DNA from: Tenacibaculum gallaicum
GTDB taxonomy: Bacteria; Bacteroidota; Bacteroidia; Flavobacteriales; Flavobacteriaceae
Direction: 5' to 3'
NCBI RefSeq assembly: GCF_003387615.1
Contig: NZ_QUNS01000002.1
Span: 399,603 to 463,602, forward strand
Length of the DNA stretch: 64,000 nt
This document shows positions 45,439-56,100 of the stretch, piece after piece; position 1 is the stretch's first letter; the number at the start of each line of letters is the position of its first letter. The position numbers and the translations under genes are program-made. The notes under the pieces were generated by a model. The model had not been told where the DNA came from, did not search any database, and worked only from the letters and a program-made list of their open reading frames with translations.

Positions 45439-46755
45439 ATGAGTAATAACATACACAAATATCAGGCATGGAGTTTACCAAACTTTTTAAAGATTCCACA
45501 GGTAAAAACATATCTTTCTGAGGGTGAGATTAAAGCAATCAGAACGGTAGGGAGTGTATTACCATTTAAAGTAAATAATTATGTGATTGAAGAATTAATA
45601 GATTGGAATAACATTCCGAATGACCCAATTTTTCAATTAACATTTCCACAAAAAGAAATGCTCTCTGAAAAGCATTATAAGTTAGTTTCTGAAGCTATTG
45701 ATAGTAATATGAATAAGCGTGAAATGGTTGAACTTATTAATAGAATTAGACAAGAATTAAACCCACACTCAAGTTCTCAAGTAGAAAACATTCCTCTTCT
45801 AGATGGAGTACCTCTAACAGGCATTCAGCATAAGTATAAAGAAACAGTATTGTTTTTTCCAAGTAATAGTCAAACATGCCATGCATATTGTACATTTTGC
45901 TTTAGATGGCCACAATTTGTTAATCTTGATGCTGTAAAATTTGCCATGAAGGAAACTAATTTATTAATTAAGTACATAGAGAATAATAAAGAGGTAACAG
46001 ATTTATTATTTACAGGAGGAGACCCAATGATAATGAAAGCGTCAATTTTTAAAAGATATTTGGAGTCAATACTGAAGAATAAAGTTGGAAATCTACAAAA
46101 TATAAGAATTGGCACTAAAGCTCTTGGGTATTGGCCGTATAAGTTCTTGACGGATGATGATGCAGATGAAATTATAGCCTTATTTGAAGAAATTATAGCA
46201 GCAGGTTATAATTTAACTATTATGGCTCATTTTAATCACCCTAATGAATTGAAAACAACAGCGGTAAAAAAAGCTATTAAAAGAATACTTTCAACGGGAG
46301 CTCAGATACGAACTCAGTCTCCTATTATGAAATACATAAATGATTCAAGTGAGGCTTGGGAGGAGATGTGGAGAGAACAAGTAAAGTTAGGATGTGTTCC
46401 TTATTATATGTTTTTGGCGAGAGATACAGGAGCTCAATCTTATTTTGCAGTTACTTTAAATGAAGCTCTAGAAATATATCAAAATGCATATAGAAAAGTA
46501 GGAGGTCTTGCAAGAACAGTAAAAGGACCAGTTATGTCAGCAAATCAAGGAAAAATACAGGTATTGGGTGTTAATGAAATTAATAATGAAAAGTTATTTA
46601 GTCTGCGTTTTAACCAAGCAAGAAACCCTAATTGGGTTGGGGCACCTTTTTTTTCAAAATATAATGAGAAAGCTGTTTGGTTAAATGATTTAATTCCAGC
46701 TTTTGGAGCAGAAAACTTCTTTTTTGAAAAAGAACATTTATTTCAAAATATTTAG
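45439..46755 (+). CDS. KamA-family radical SAM aminomutase
   Basis: 438 residues, similar in length to lysine 2,3-aminomutase. The radical SAM cluster motif is Cys147-x3-Cys151-x2-Cys154 (CHAYCTFCF), followed by LLFTGGDPM (SAM-binding GGE-like loop). The PLP-lysine motif PGGGGK of classical lysine 2,3-aminomutase is not obvious; the corresponding region reads KGPVMSANQGKIQVLG, so cofactor use may differ. KamA enzymes shift an amino group from C2 to C3, giving beta-amino acids such as beta-lysine or beta-glutamate. Placed between NRPS1 (46-bp gap) and NRPS2 (26-bp gap), it probably makes a beta-amino acid for the peptide. The substrate is not decided. Confidence 0.87.
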   Translation: MSNNIHKYQAWSLPNFLKIPQVKTYLSEGEIKAIRTVGSVLPFKVNNYVIEELIDWNNIPNDPIFQLTFPQKEMLSEKHYKLVSEAIDSNMNKREMVELINRIRQELNPHSSSQVENIPLLDGVPLTGIQHKYKETVLFFPSNSQTCHAYCTFCFRWPQFVNLDAVKFAMKETNLLIKYIENNKEVTDLLFTGGDPMIMKASIFKRYLESILKNKVGNLQNIRIGTKALGYWPYKFLTDDDADEIIALFEEIIAAGYNLTIMAHFNHPNELKTTAVKKAIKRILSTGAQIRTQSPIMKYINDSSEAWEEMWREQVKLGCVPYYMFLARDTGAQSYFAVTLNEALEIYQNAYRKVGGLARTVKGPVMSANQGKIQVLGVNEINNEKLFSLRFNQARNPNWVGAPFFSKYNEKAVWLNDLIPAFGAENFFFEKEHLFQNI

Positions 46756-46781
46756 TACGCATTAGAATAAATTAATAAGAA

Positions 46782-49700
46782 ATGAATAAGAAGGTAATCC
46801 ATACGGTATTTGAGAATACAGTAGCTAAATATCCTGCCAATATTTCGGTTAAAACAGAAAATAGAACACTTTCATATCTAAAATTAAATGAAATAGCGAA
46901 TAAATTAGCACATACTATAAATTCATTAAATATTGAAGATAAAGGCATAATATCGGTTTTATTTGAAGAACGTCTTTATCAATTAGTATCACTTTTGGGG
47001 ATTTTTAAAAGCGGAAAAGTTTACTTACCATTAGATAGTAAATACCAAGAAAAACATTGGAAAGAGATGTATAAGCTAGCTCCTAAAGTAATGCTTACAT
47101 CGAATTTAAACCATGATAAAATAAAATATTTTAATAAGCAATTAGATTATCAAATTCCACTTGTTATTAATTTATCTTTAAATGAAACGAATGATTTAAA
47201 AATTACATTATTCAAGTTAATAAAAGAAGAGTATATTGAAGAAGATATACATATTGGAGAAGAATATAATAATCCTGATTTTGATATTGATGGAGATGAT
47301 TCTAGTTATATTTTCTTTACTTCAGGATCAACAGGAACACCTAAAGCTGTTTTAGGAAAACACAAGAGTTTAAGCCATTTTATTCATTGGGAGTCAAAGG
47401 AGTTAGAGGTGAATGAAAATGATAGGTTAGGTCAAATTATATCTTATTCTTTTGACGCTTCTTTAAAAGATATTTTTATTTCTTTAATAAATGGAGCAAC
47501 ATTATGTATCCCTTCAGAAGATATAAAACAAGATACATTAAAATTGACTGAATGGATTTTAAAAGAGAAAATAACTCTTATGCATATGGTTCCAACTATG
47601 TTTAGACTTCTCACAGGAGTAGGAATTGAAAAAGAAGGGGGAATAAAAGAGTTTCCTAGCTTAAAATATATATTACTTGCAGGAGAAAAATTGTACAATA
47701 AGGATATTTTAAACTGGAGAAAGTTTCATGGTAAAAAAACAGGAATATATAATTTTTATGGAACTACTGAGTCTACAATTTTAAGTACTTATCATAAAAT
47801 TGAAAATCAATTAGAAGGGAAATTGTCTGATGTTTTATGTGTTGGTAAACCTATTTCTAACACAAGAGTGTTGATAGTGAATAGTAAGAACGAAATATGT
47901 AGAGTTAATGAAAAAGGAAGTGTATACATTAGAACCCCCTTTTTATCTAAAGGGTATTACAATAATGAAAAGCAAACATTAGAAAAGTTTATTCAGAATC
48001 CTCTTTCGAAAGAAAAGGAAATAGTATATGATACTGGAGATTATGGAATATATAATGAAGAAAGAGATATTGTAATTTTAGGAAGAAAAGACGGAATGGT
48101 TAAATTAAATGGAGTTAGGATTGATGTAAATTCCATAGAAAAAGTAATTCTTGAGATAGAAGATGTCTCTATGGTAAAGTGTATGGTTTTTAAAGAAGGA
48201 AGTATAGATGCATCTTTAGTTTGTTTTTATAAATCTGACTATACAAAAGATGAAGATATTAAAAATTACTGCTCAAAATTTTTATCGTTATATGAGATAC
48301 CATCCATGATTTTTAAGCTAAATGAATTTCCAATGACAGCTAATGGTAAGGTTGATGGTGTAGACTTGTATGAAAGTATTTCAGAAAGAATAACAAGTAG
48401 AGAAATGATTGAACCTAAAACTGAAGTAGAAAAAGTTTTGGTAAAATTATGGAAAGAAGTTTTGGTTATAGAAAATCTAGGAATTAATGATAATTTTCTT
48501 TTTTTAGGAGGAAATAGTATAAAGCAAATACTTTTAAGAACAAGGATAAAAAAAGAGTTTGGAGTTGCTATTTCAATAGAGGAAATCTTTCTTAATCCCA
48601 CAATACATGAGCTAGGTCAACTTTTGGAAGATAGAAAAAAGAAGCATAAAGTAAAAGTAATTGAGAGTATTCCAAAATTAGAAGAGAATAGAGAAGAAGG
48701 GTACATTGTATCAAATGAACAAATGAGAATCTGGGTTACGTCTCAATCAGAAAAAGAATCAATAGCTCATAATATGCCCCATACATACAACATTGAAGGA
48801 GAATTAAATACAGAGCTGTTTAAAAAGGTCTTGCAACAAGTTGTTAACAGGCATGAGGTATTAAGAACGTCTTTCAAACTTAATAAAGAAGGAGATATAG
48901 TGCAGATAATAAATGAAAACATAGATGTTAACTTGATGTTTTCTTATAATAGAATAGATAATAGCAATACATCATTTATAGATAAATCTATAGCAGATTT
49001 CTCTGAAACATTATTTAATTTTGAGCAAGCCCCTTTATTTAAAATAATGCTTCTTCAACTTGAAGAAACAAAGTTTAAACTTTGTACTGTAATGCATCAC
49101 ATTATAGGTGATTACACTTCGGATCAAATTTTAATTAAAGAAATTGTAGATTTATATATAAATTTTAAAGACAATAAGAATATTGATTTAGAGCCTCTAA
49201 AAATTCAATATAAAGATTATGCTAATTGGATAAAGAATCGTATACAGTTAAATGAATTTGTTAAGGAAAAGGAATTTTGGAGTGGTTGCTTAAAAAACTT
49301 AAATAAACAATCTAAATGGTACAATATTTCTGAAGAACAGAGATTTGAAGGAGGATATGTTATAAGACAATTATCAGAAAAATTAGTTGTAGATGTTAAA
49401 GAATTATGCTTAAAGCATAATTATAATTTAATGGGAGTAATATCTGCGGCTTTAGGGGTTCTAGTTTATAAAACTACTTCTCAAAAAAATGTAGTTATTG
49501 GTGTTCCAGTGAATTTAAGAAATCACCCTGATTTACTAAATCAAGTAGGGTTATATTTAAATTTACTCCCATTAAATGTAACAATTAAAGAAGAAGATTC
49601 TGTTAAAGATTTAGTAAAAGAAACTTTACAAAAACAGATAAAAATGATAGATAATTCTTTTTATCCTTTCGATTTAATTGTAGATGATTTTGAACAACAG

Positions 49701-50030
49701 CATAAAGAGAATTTGATTGATAGAATTGATGTTTATGTAAATTACATTAATCATGAAGATTCTAATATAAATATTGAAAATCTAACTGTTTACCCAGAGG
49801 TTAGAAAAAACAAAAAGAGTAAATTTCCTATCTGCTTTTATATAAGTAATTACGAAGAGTCTATTTCCTTTAGAATAGAATATCAAGTAAATATATTTAG
49901 TGAAACAGAGATAGAAAAGATTGCCAATCGATTCATAAAATGCCTAGAAGAGTTTACCTACTCACCAGATAAAAAGATAGGTGAAATTGATGTAATAGAT
50001 AAAGAAACCATTCCTTCTTTTAGCTTTTAA
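46782..50030 (+). CDS. NRPS2: A-T-C
   Basis: 1082 residues. The A domain (about 1-535) has YIFFTSGSTGTPK, FDASLKDIF, NFYGTTEST and YDTGDYG; the code reads about D-A-K-H-L-A-F-I-L-K, matching nothing I know. The T domain near 575 has FLFLGGNSIKQ (Ser present). The C domain (about 625-1065) has HHIIGDYTS, keeping the second His and the Asp but not the usual Gly. Directly after the aminomutase gene, its A domain is the prime candidate to load the beta-amino acid. Its C domain is followed, in NRPS3, by another C domain, an unusual C-C junction. Confidence 0.92.
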   Translation: MNKKVIHTVFENTVAKYPANISVKTENRTLSYLKLNEIANKLAHTINSLNIEDKGIISVLFEERLYQLVSLLGIFKSGKVYLPLDSKYQEKHWKEMYKLAPKVMLTSNLNHDKIKYFNKQLDYQIPLVINLSLNETNDLKITLFKLIKEEYIEEDIHIGEEYNNPDFDIDGDDSSYIFFTSGSTGTPKAVLGKHKSLSHFIHWESKELEVNENDRLGQIISYSFDASLKDIFISLINGATLCIPSEDIKQDTLKLTEWILKEKITLMHMVPTMFRLLTGVGIEKEGGIKEFPSLKYILLAGEKLYNKDILNWRKFHGKKTGIYNFYGTTESTILSTYHKIENQLEGKLSDVLCVGKPISNTRVLIVNSKNEICRVNEKGSVYIRTPFLSKGYYNNEKQTLEKFIQNPLSKEKEIVYDTGDYGIYNEERDIVILGRKDGMVKLNGVRIDVNSIEKVILEIEDVSMVKCMVFKEGSIDASLVCFYKSDYTKDEDIKNYCSKFLSLYEIPSMIFKLNEFPMTANGKVDGVDLYESISERITSREMIEPKTEVEKVLVKLWKEVLVIENLGINDNFLFLGGNSIKQILLRTRIKKEFGVAISIEEIFLNPTIHELGQLLEDRKKKHKVKVIESIPKLEENREEGYIVSNEQMRIWVTSQSEKESIAHNMPHTYNIEGELNTELFKKVLQQVVNRHEVLRTSFKLNKEGDIVQIINENIDVNLMFSYNRIDNSNTSFIDKSIADFSETLFNFEQAPLFKIMLLQLEETKFKLCTVMHHIIGDYTSDQILIKEIVDLYINFKDNKNIDLEPLKIQYKDYANWIKNRIQLNEFVKEKEFWSGCLKNLNKQSKWYNISEEQRFEGGYVIRQLSEKLVVDVKELCLKHNYNLMGVISAALGVLVYKTTSQKNVVIGVPVNLRNHPDLLNQVGLYLNLLPLNVTIKEEDSVKDLVKETLQKQIKMIDNSFYPFDLIVDDFEQQHKENLIDRIDVYVNYINHEDSNINIENLTVYPEVRKNKKSKFPICFYISNYEESISFRIEYQVNIFSETEIEKIANRFIKCLEEFTYSPDKKIGEIDVIDKETIPSFSF

Positions 50031-50150
50031 AAAACAATTCTAAGTTACTATTCTTAGATGTAGTACTTGTAAATCCATATACAATATTATCAACCTCATT
50101 ATCCTGATATTTAAAAATATTAGGCTAGAATGGTTGTAAAAAAAATAAAA

Positions 50151-53100
50151 ATGAAAACATTAAGTTCTTACCATCAACAAAGACTTTGGTTTATTGATTA
50201 TTTTGAAAAAGGAGATTTATATCCTGAAGGACCAGTTTATCACAATATACCATTGATTTTTAGTGTTAAAAAACAGCTGTCATATGAAGATATTGAAAAA
50301 GTTGTTTATGAACTGTTATCAAAAAATGAAGTTTTAAGAACTAGTTTTTCTAGGTCTGAAGGAACAGTCTTTCAAGAAATTCACAGCATAAATGAAGTTT
50401 CAATAGACAAGATATTACAACAAGAAATAAACTTGTTATCTAGGCTAAAGAATCTACAAGAGTTAGCTTTTACTTTTGATGATAATTTTTTAATAAAATG
50501 TTATTTTGAAAATTTAAAAGATAAAACTCTGATTTATTTTGTAATTCATCACGCTTTAATTGATAGAAAAAGTATTGGGTTAATTAAAAATCAGTTCATT
50601 TCAATCTTAGATAATCCTACTTCAGGAGCTGATAATAAAATTCAATTCCAACATTTTTCTAATTGGCAAAATAATTTAAACGAGGAAGATTTAGAGTCAC
50701 TGTTATTTTACTGGAGGTCAAAACTGAATGATTTACAAGTATTGTATTATCCAACAGACTTTGAAAGAGAACAAGTGCATATTTATAAAGCAAAGTCAAC
50801 TTTAAGATTGCTAGATCGACAAGATATATCTCAATTTGCTCATAATCATAATCTAAATACAGAAACGTTGTTTTTAAGTGCTTATAAAATGGCATTGGCA
50901 AAATTAACAGGATTGAATGATATTGTTATAGGAACTTTAATGGATTTGAGAAATGACCAAATTAAAGAATTAGTAGGTCCTATAGAGAACTTAGTTGTTT
51001 TACGTTCAAAAGTTGATAAAAATAAAATTTTAGAAGAGCTATTATTTTTAATCGAGGAAGGAAGAGAGGAAGCAGAAAAATATAAAACAATGCCATTTGA
51101 TAAATTGGTTCTAGAGCTCAATCCTAAGAAAGATATGAGTAGAACAGCATTGTTTGATATATTTTTCAACTATGAGAAAGAAGAAGCTTATGAAAGGAAT
51201 CTTATTACCGAAAGTATAGTAAATAAAGGTTTTGGTAAGTATGATTTTAACCTTTTAGTTACAGAAAGAAATGATTTTTTTCATTTAGGGCTAACATATA
51301 ATGAACTATATTTTAAAGAAGAAACTGCAAATTCATTACTAAACCTAACAATTGATATTCTAAATAGAATAGTCAAAAATAATAAGGTTATTTTAAAAGA
51401 AATACCTCTAGTTTCAGGACAAGAATATAATAGGGCTGTAGGAAGTACGTCAATTCAGGAAGTTTCAACCGATTCAATAATAGATGTATTTTCTAAACAA
51501 GTTAAAATGTTTGGTTCAAGGTTAGCGCTTAGTAGTTCGTTAGGAGAAGTAACCTATGAAGATTTAGATAATGAATCAGCGAAGTTGGCGAACTATTTGA
51601 TTAATAGTTGTGGGGTGCTACCTGAAGATCGAGTAGCAATTATAATTCCTAAATCTATTGAACTAATAGTTGCAATTATAGGTGTTTTAAAAACTGGTGC
51701 AGCTTATGTTCCTATAGATATTAATTACCCTGATGAGCGAAAGAATTTTATGATAGAAGATTCTGAATGTAAATTGGTAATAGATGAAAGTTTTATTAAT
51801 AAAACTAAAGAGAACATTAATCGAGAATCAATAGTTTTATCAAAGTCTGAAATAAGTTCTTCAAATTTAGCATATATCATTTACACTTCAGGAACAACTG
51901 GAAAACCTAAAGGAGTAATGATAGAACATAAGAATGTTTTGAGTTTGTTGACTTCTTGTTATGAGAAATTTGAATTTTCAGAAAAAGACACTTGGACTTT
52001 TTTCCATTCTTATTGTTTTGATTTTTCTATTTGGGAAATATTTGGGGCGTTACTTACTGGGGCAAACGTGCTGATTTTAAATAATGATGAGGTAAGAGAC
52101 CATGAGGTCTTTATAAAATTAATGAATAAGTATAATTCTACAATTTTTAGTCAAACACCATCTGCGTTCTATAATTTTATTGCGTTAAACAATAAAGTAC
52201 CAACTTTACGCTATGTAGTTTTTGGAGGGGAAGCTTTACATCCTATCAAGTTAAAAAAATGGAGAAGCGAAAACCCTGAAGTTTCTTTAATAAATATGTA
52301 TGGAATAACTGAAACAACTGTACATGTTACATTTAAAGAACTTTCAAACGATGATATGTATAAAGCGACAAGTAACATTGGTAAGCCTTTATCTTTTGCG
52401 AATAGCTATATTGTTGATCAAGATGGTCAAATTGTACCTTTTGGAAGACCTGGTGAATTGTACGTCTCAGGAAATGGAGTAGCGAGAGGATATTTAAATA
52501 GACCAGATCAGCAAGAAGAGAAGTTTTTACCTTGTCCTTTTGATGAATACAGTACTATGTATAGAACTGGAGATTTAGCTAGATTTTTACCTTCAGGAGA
52601 GTTAGAATATTTGGGAAGAATTGATGATCAAGTTAAAATTAGAGGGTATAGAATCGAGCTAGACGAAATCAAAAAGCAAATAGATTCATATAAAGGAGTT
52701 AAAGAGAGTGCAATTACCTTATTGGAACTTTCTGATGGAGATAAAGGGATAGCAGCTTATGTGGTTCTTGATAAAAATGAAAGCATTAATAGTTTAAAAC
52801 TTCATTTAGGTAGTAAAGTGCCAGAATATATGGTGCCTGCATTTTTTATTGAAATGGATCAAATTCCAATAAACTCTAATGGGAAAATTGATAAAGTAAA
52901 TTTACCAAGTCCATTTGACAGTATAGAAAAAAATGAAAAGGATATAAAAGAACCAATTACAGATGTTCAAATAAAACTTTTTAATATTTGGAAAAATGTA
53001 CTGAATACTGAGTCATTTGGAATAGAACATAATTTTTTCGAACTAGGAGGGCATAGCTTAAAAGCAACAAGGCTTATTAGTGCCATTCATAAAGAGTTTG

Positions 53101-56100
53101 AAGTAAGATTAGAGTTAAAGCAAATATTTGCAAATCCAACTCTTGAACAACAGGCTTTATTGATTGAGGCTTCAGATAAAAATAACTTTACAGAAATAAA
53201 ACTATTAGAGCAGCAAGAGTTTTATCCAGTGTCAGATGGTCAGAAAAGATTATGGGTTCTAAGTCAATTTGAAGAGAGTTCGGTTGCTTATAACATGGTG
53301 TCTTATCTAGAATTAGATAGTGATTATGATGTGTCAAAATTTGAAAAAGCTATTCAATTAGTTTTAGAGAGACACGAAATTTTAAGGACAGTTTTTAAAA
53401 CAAATTCTAAAGGAGAAGTAGTACAAAAGATACTTGAAAAAGATGATTTTGAATTTAAAGTAACTCACAAAGATTTTAGTTCTTTTGATAACCCTTATGA
53501 AGAATTCTTAGAATTCATAAGAAAAGATAAGAATACTCCATTTAACTTAAGTTCTGGGGCTCTTTTTAGAGGAAGTATTATTAAATTTTCCAATGAAAAA
53601 ACTGTCTTTTATTACAATATGCATCACATAATTAGTGATGGATGGTCTATTGATATATTAAGAAGAGATGTATTAGCATATTACGAGAATTTGCTTAAAG
53701 CTAGCGAGCTTAATTTACCATCATTGAAAATCCAATATAAAGATTATGCGTCGTGGCAGCAAGAGCAAGTAAGGGGAGTAAACTACAAAAAGTACAGAGA
53801 CTATTGGTTAGAAAAACTAAAAGGAGAATTGCCATTACTTGATTTACCATATCAAAAAAACAGACCTAAAATTAAAACATACAATGGTGGTGCTTATCAA
53901 GGAGCTTTGAATTTAGAACAAACAAAAAAAATAAAAGAATTTGTTCAAAAGAATCAAAGTACATTGTTTGTTGGATTAGTAAGTATTTGGAATTTAATCC
54001 TTCATAAATATTCAGGTAACAATGATATAGTTATAGGAACATCCGTAGCAGGAAGAGGACATGAAGATTTAAAGGATCAGATAGGTTTTTTTGTAAACAC
54101 CATAGCACTACGAAATTATATTAATCCTAAACAAAGCTATCAAGATATTTTTCAACAAGTGGATGAAAATACATTAGAAGCTCTTGAAAATCAAATGTAT
54201 TCATTTGATAGGTTAATAGAAGAGCTAAATGTTGAAAAGAGCTTAGATAGAAGTCCTGTGTTTGATGTAATGCTAGTATTACAAAATACTAGTGAAATTG
54301 AACAAACAAGAGGGAAAGAAGTATTAAGTGAAACTATAGAAGTTTCTGAAGAAATTATATCAAAGTTTGATTTAGAAATGTTTTTTCAGGAAAGAAAAGG
54401 TCAATTATGGTTTCAAATCAATTACAACAAAGATGTTTATAAACAGGAATTAATACCTCAATTAATAAAGCATTTTAAGCAGGTTTTAGATATAGTAATC
54501 TCTCGACCTGAAATTGAAATTGAAAATATAGAGTACCTTTCTGAGGAGGAAGAAACTAGGTTATTAGAATCATATAACGATACTCAAGCTTATTTTTCAG
54601 AAAGTGTATCAGTAATTGATTTGTTTACCAAACAAGTTAATGAAAATTCAGATGCCATAGCCTTAAAGGATTTTAATGGAAAATCATTAAATTATAGGGA
54701 GTTAGATATTCTATCAAATAAGTTTGCTCATTATTTAATTGATAATCATGAAATAAAAAGGGGAGATTTAGTAGGAATAAACATAGATAGAAGTGTAGAT
54801 ACAATAGTTGTAGTTTTAGGTATTTTAAAAGTTGGAGCAGCTTACCTTCCTTTAGACTCAAACTATCCTCAATCAAGAATAGATTATATTCAAAGTAATA
54901 GTAAATGTAAGCTAAGTGTAGATGAAGCTATTTTAAATGAATTTAATCAGAATAAAGCTAATTTATCAGAGTCAAAGCAACTTTTTAAGCCCCAAGCGAC
55001 AGATTTAGCTTATGTTATTTATACTTCAGGATCAACAGGAAAACCTAAAGGAGTTATGATTGAGCATGGAGCTTTGTTAAATTACTTAGAATGGGGGCAA
55101 AATTATTATTTGAGAGAAGTAAAAGAGAAAGCAGGTTTTGGTTTATTCACATCATTATCATTTGACCTTACTGTAACTAGTTTGTTTTTGCCATTAATTT
55201 CAGGAGCTACTTTAAATGTGTTTTCAGGTAACGAAATAGTTTCTGATTCATTAAAATTTTATTTTGAAAGTGATATACCTTGTATTAAGCTGACTCCGGC
55301 TCACATCATTTTATTGGGAGGTATAGAATTTAATCCAGGGAAAAAAGAATTAATAATTGTAGGAGGAGAAGCTTTAACAAATCGCCATATAAATATTTTA
55401 AGAAAGTATTATCCTAAAGCAAAAATTATTAATGAATATGGTCCTACTGAGGCTACTGTTGGATGTGTAGTATGGGATACAAGTAACTTAGAACAAAAGA
55501 TATTAATCGGAAACCCTATAGGTAATACAGAGGTTTATGTATTGGATGATTCATTGAGTTTAGTAGCAGAAGGAGTTTCAGGCGAGTTATACATATCAGG
55601 TTCAGGCTTATCACGCGGGTATTTACACCGTCCAGAATTAACGGCAGAACGTTTTATATCCCATCCATTTAAAGAAGGAGAACGTTTGTATAAAACAGGA
55701 GATGTTTGTCGCTGGTTACCAGGAGGAGTTTTAGAATATATAGGACGTATAGATGATCAGGTAAAAATCAGAGGGCACCGCATAGAGTTGGGAGAAATAG
55801 AAGGAGAGTTAGACTTAATAGAAGGAGTAGAATCATGTGTTGTATCTATTAAAGAAGTATCAGGAGAGGCTGTATTAGTAGCGTATTTTATAGGATCTGT
55901 AGAAGGAGTTACATTACGTAAAGAGTTGGAATCATGCTTACCCTCATATATGGTTCCACATTATTATGTGTCTATAGAAGCAATTCCATTAACCCCAAAC
56001 GGTAAGGTTTCACAATCATTATTACCAGAGGTGAGCGATTCAGACATGCTTCGAGAATCGTTTTTATCAGCACGTAATGAAGAGGAAAAAGTTTTAATAG

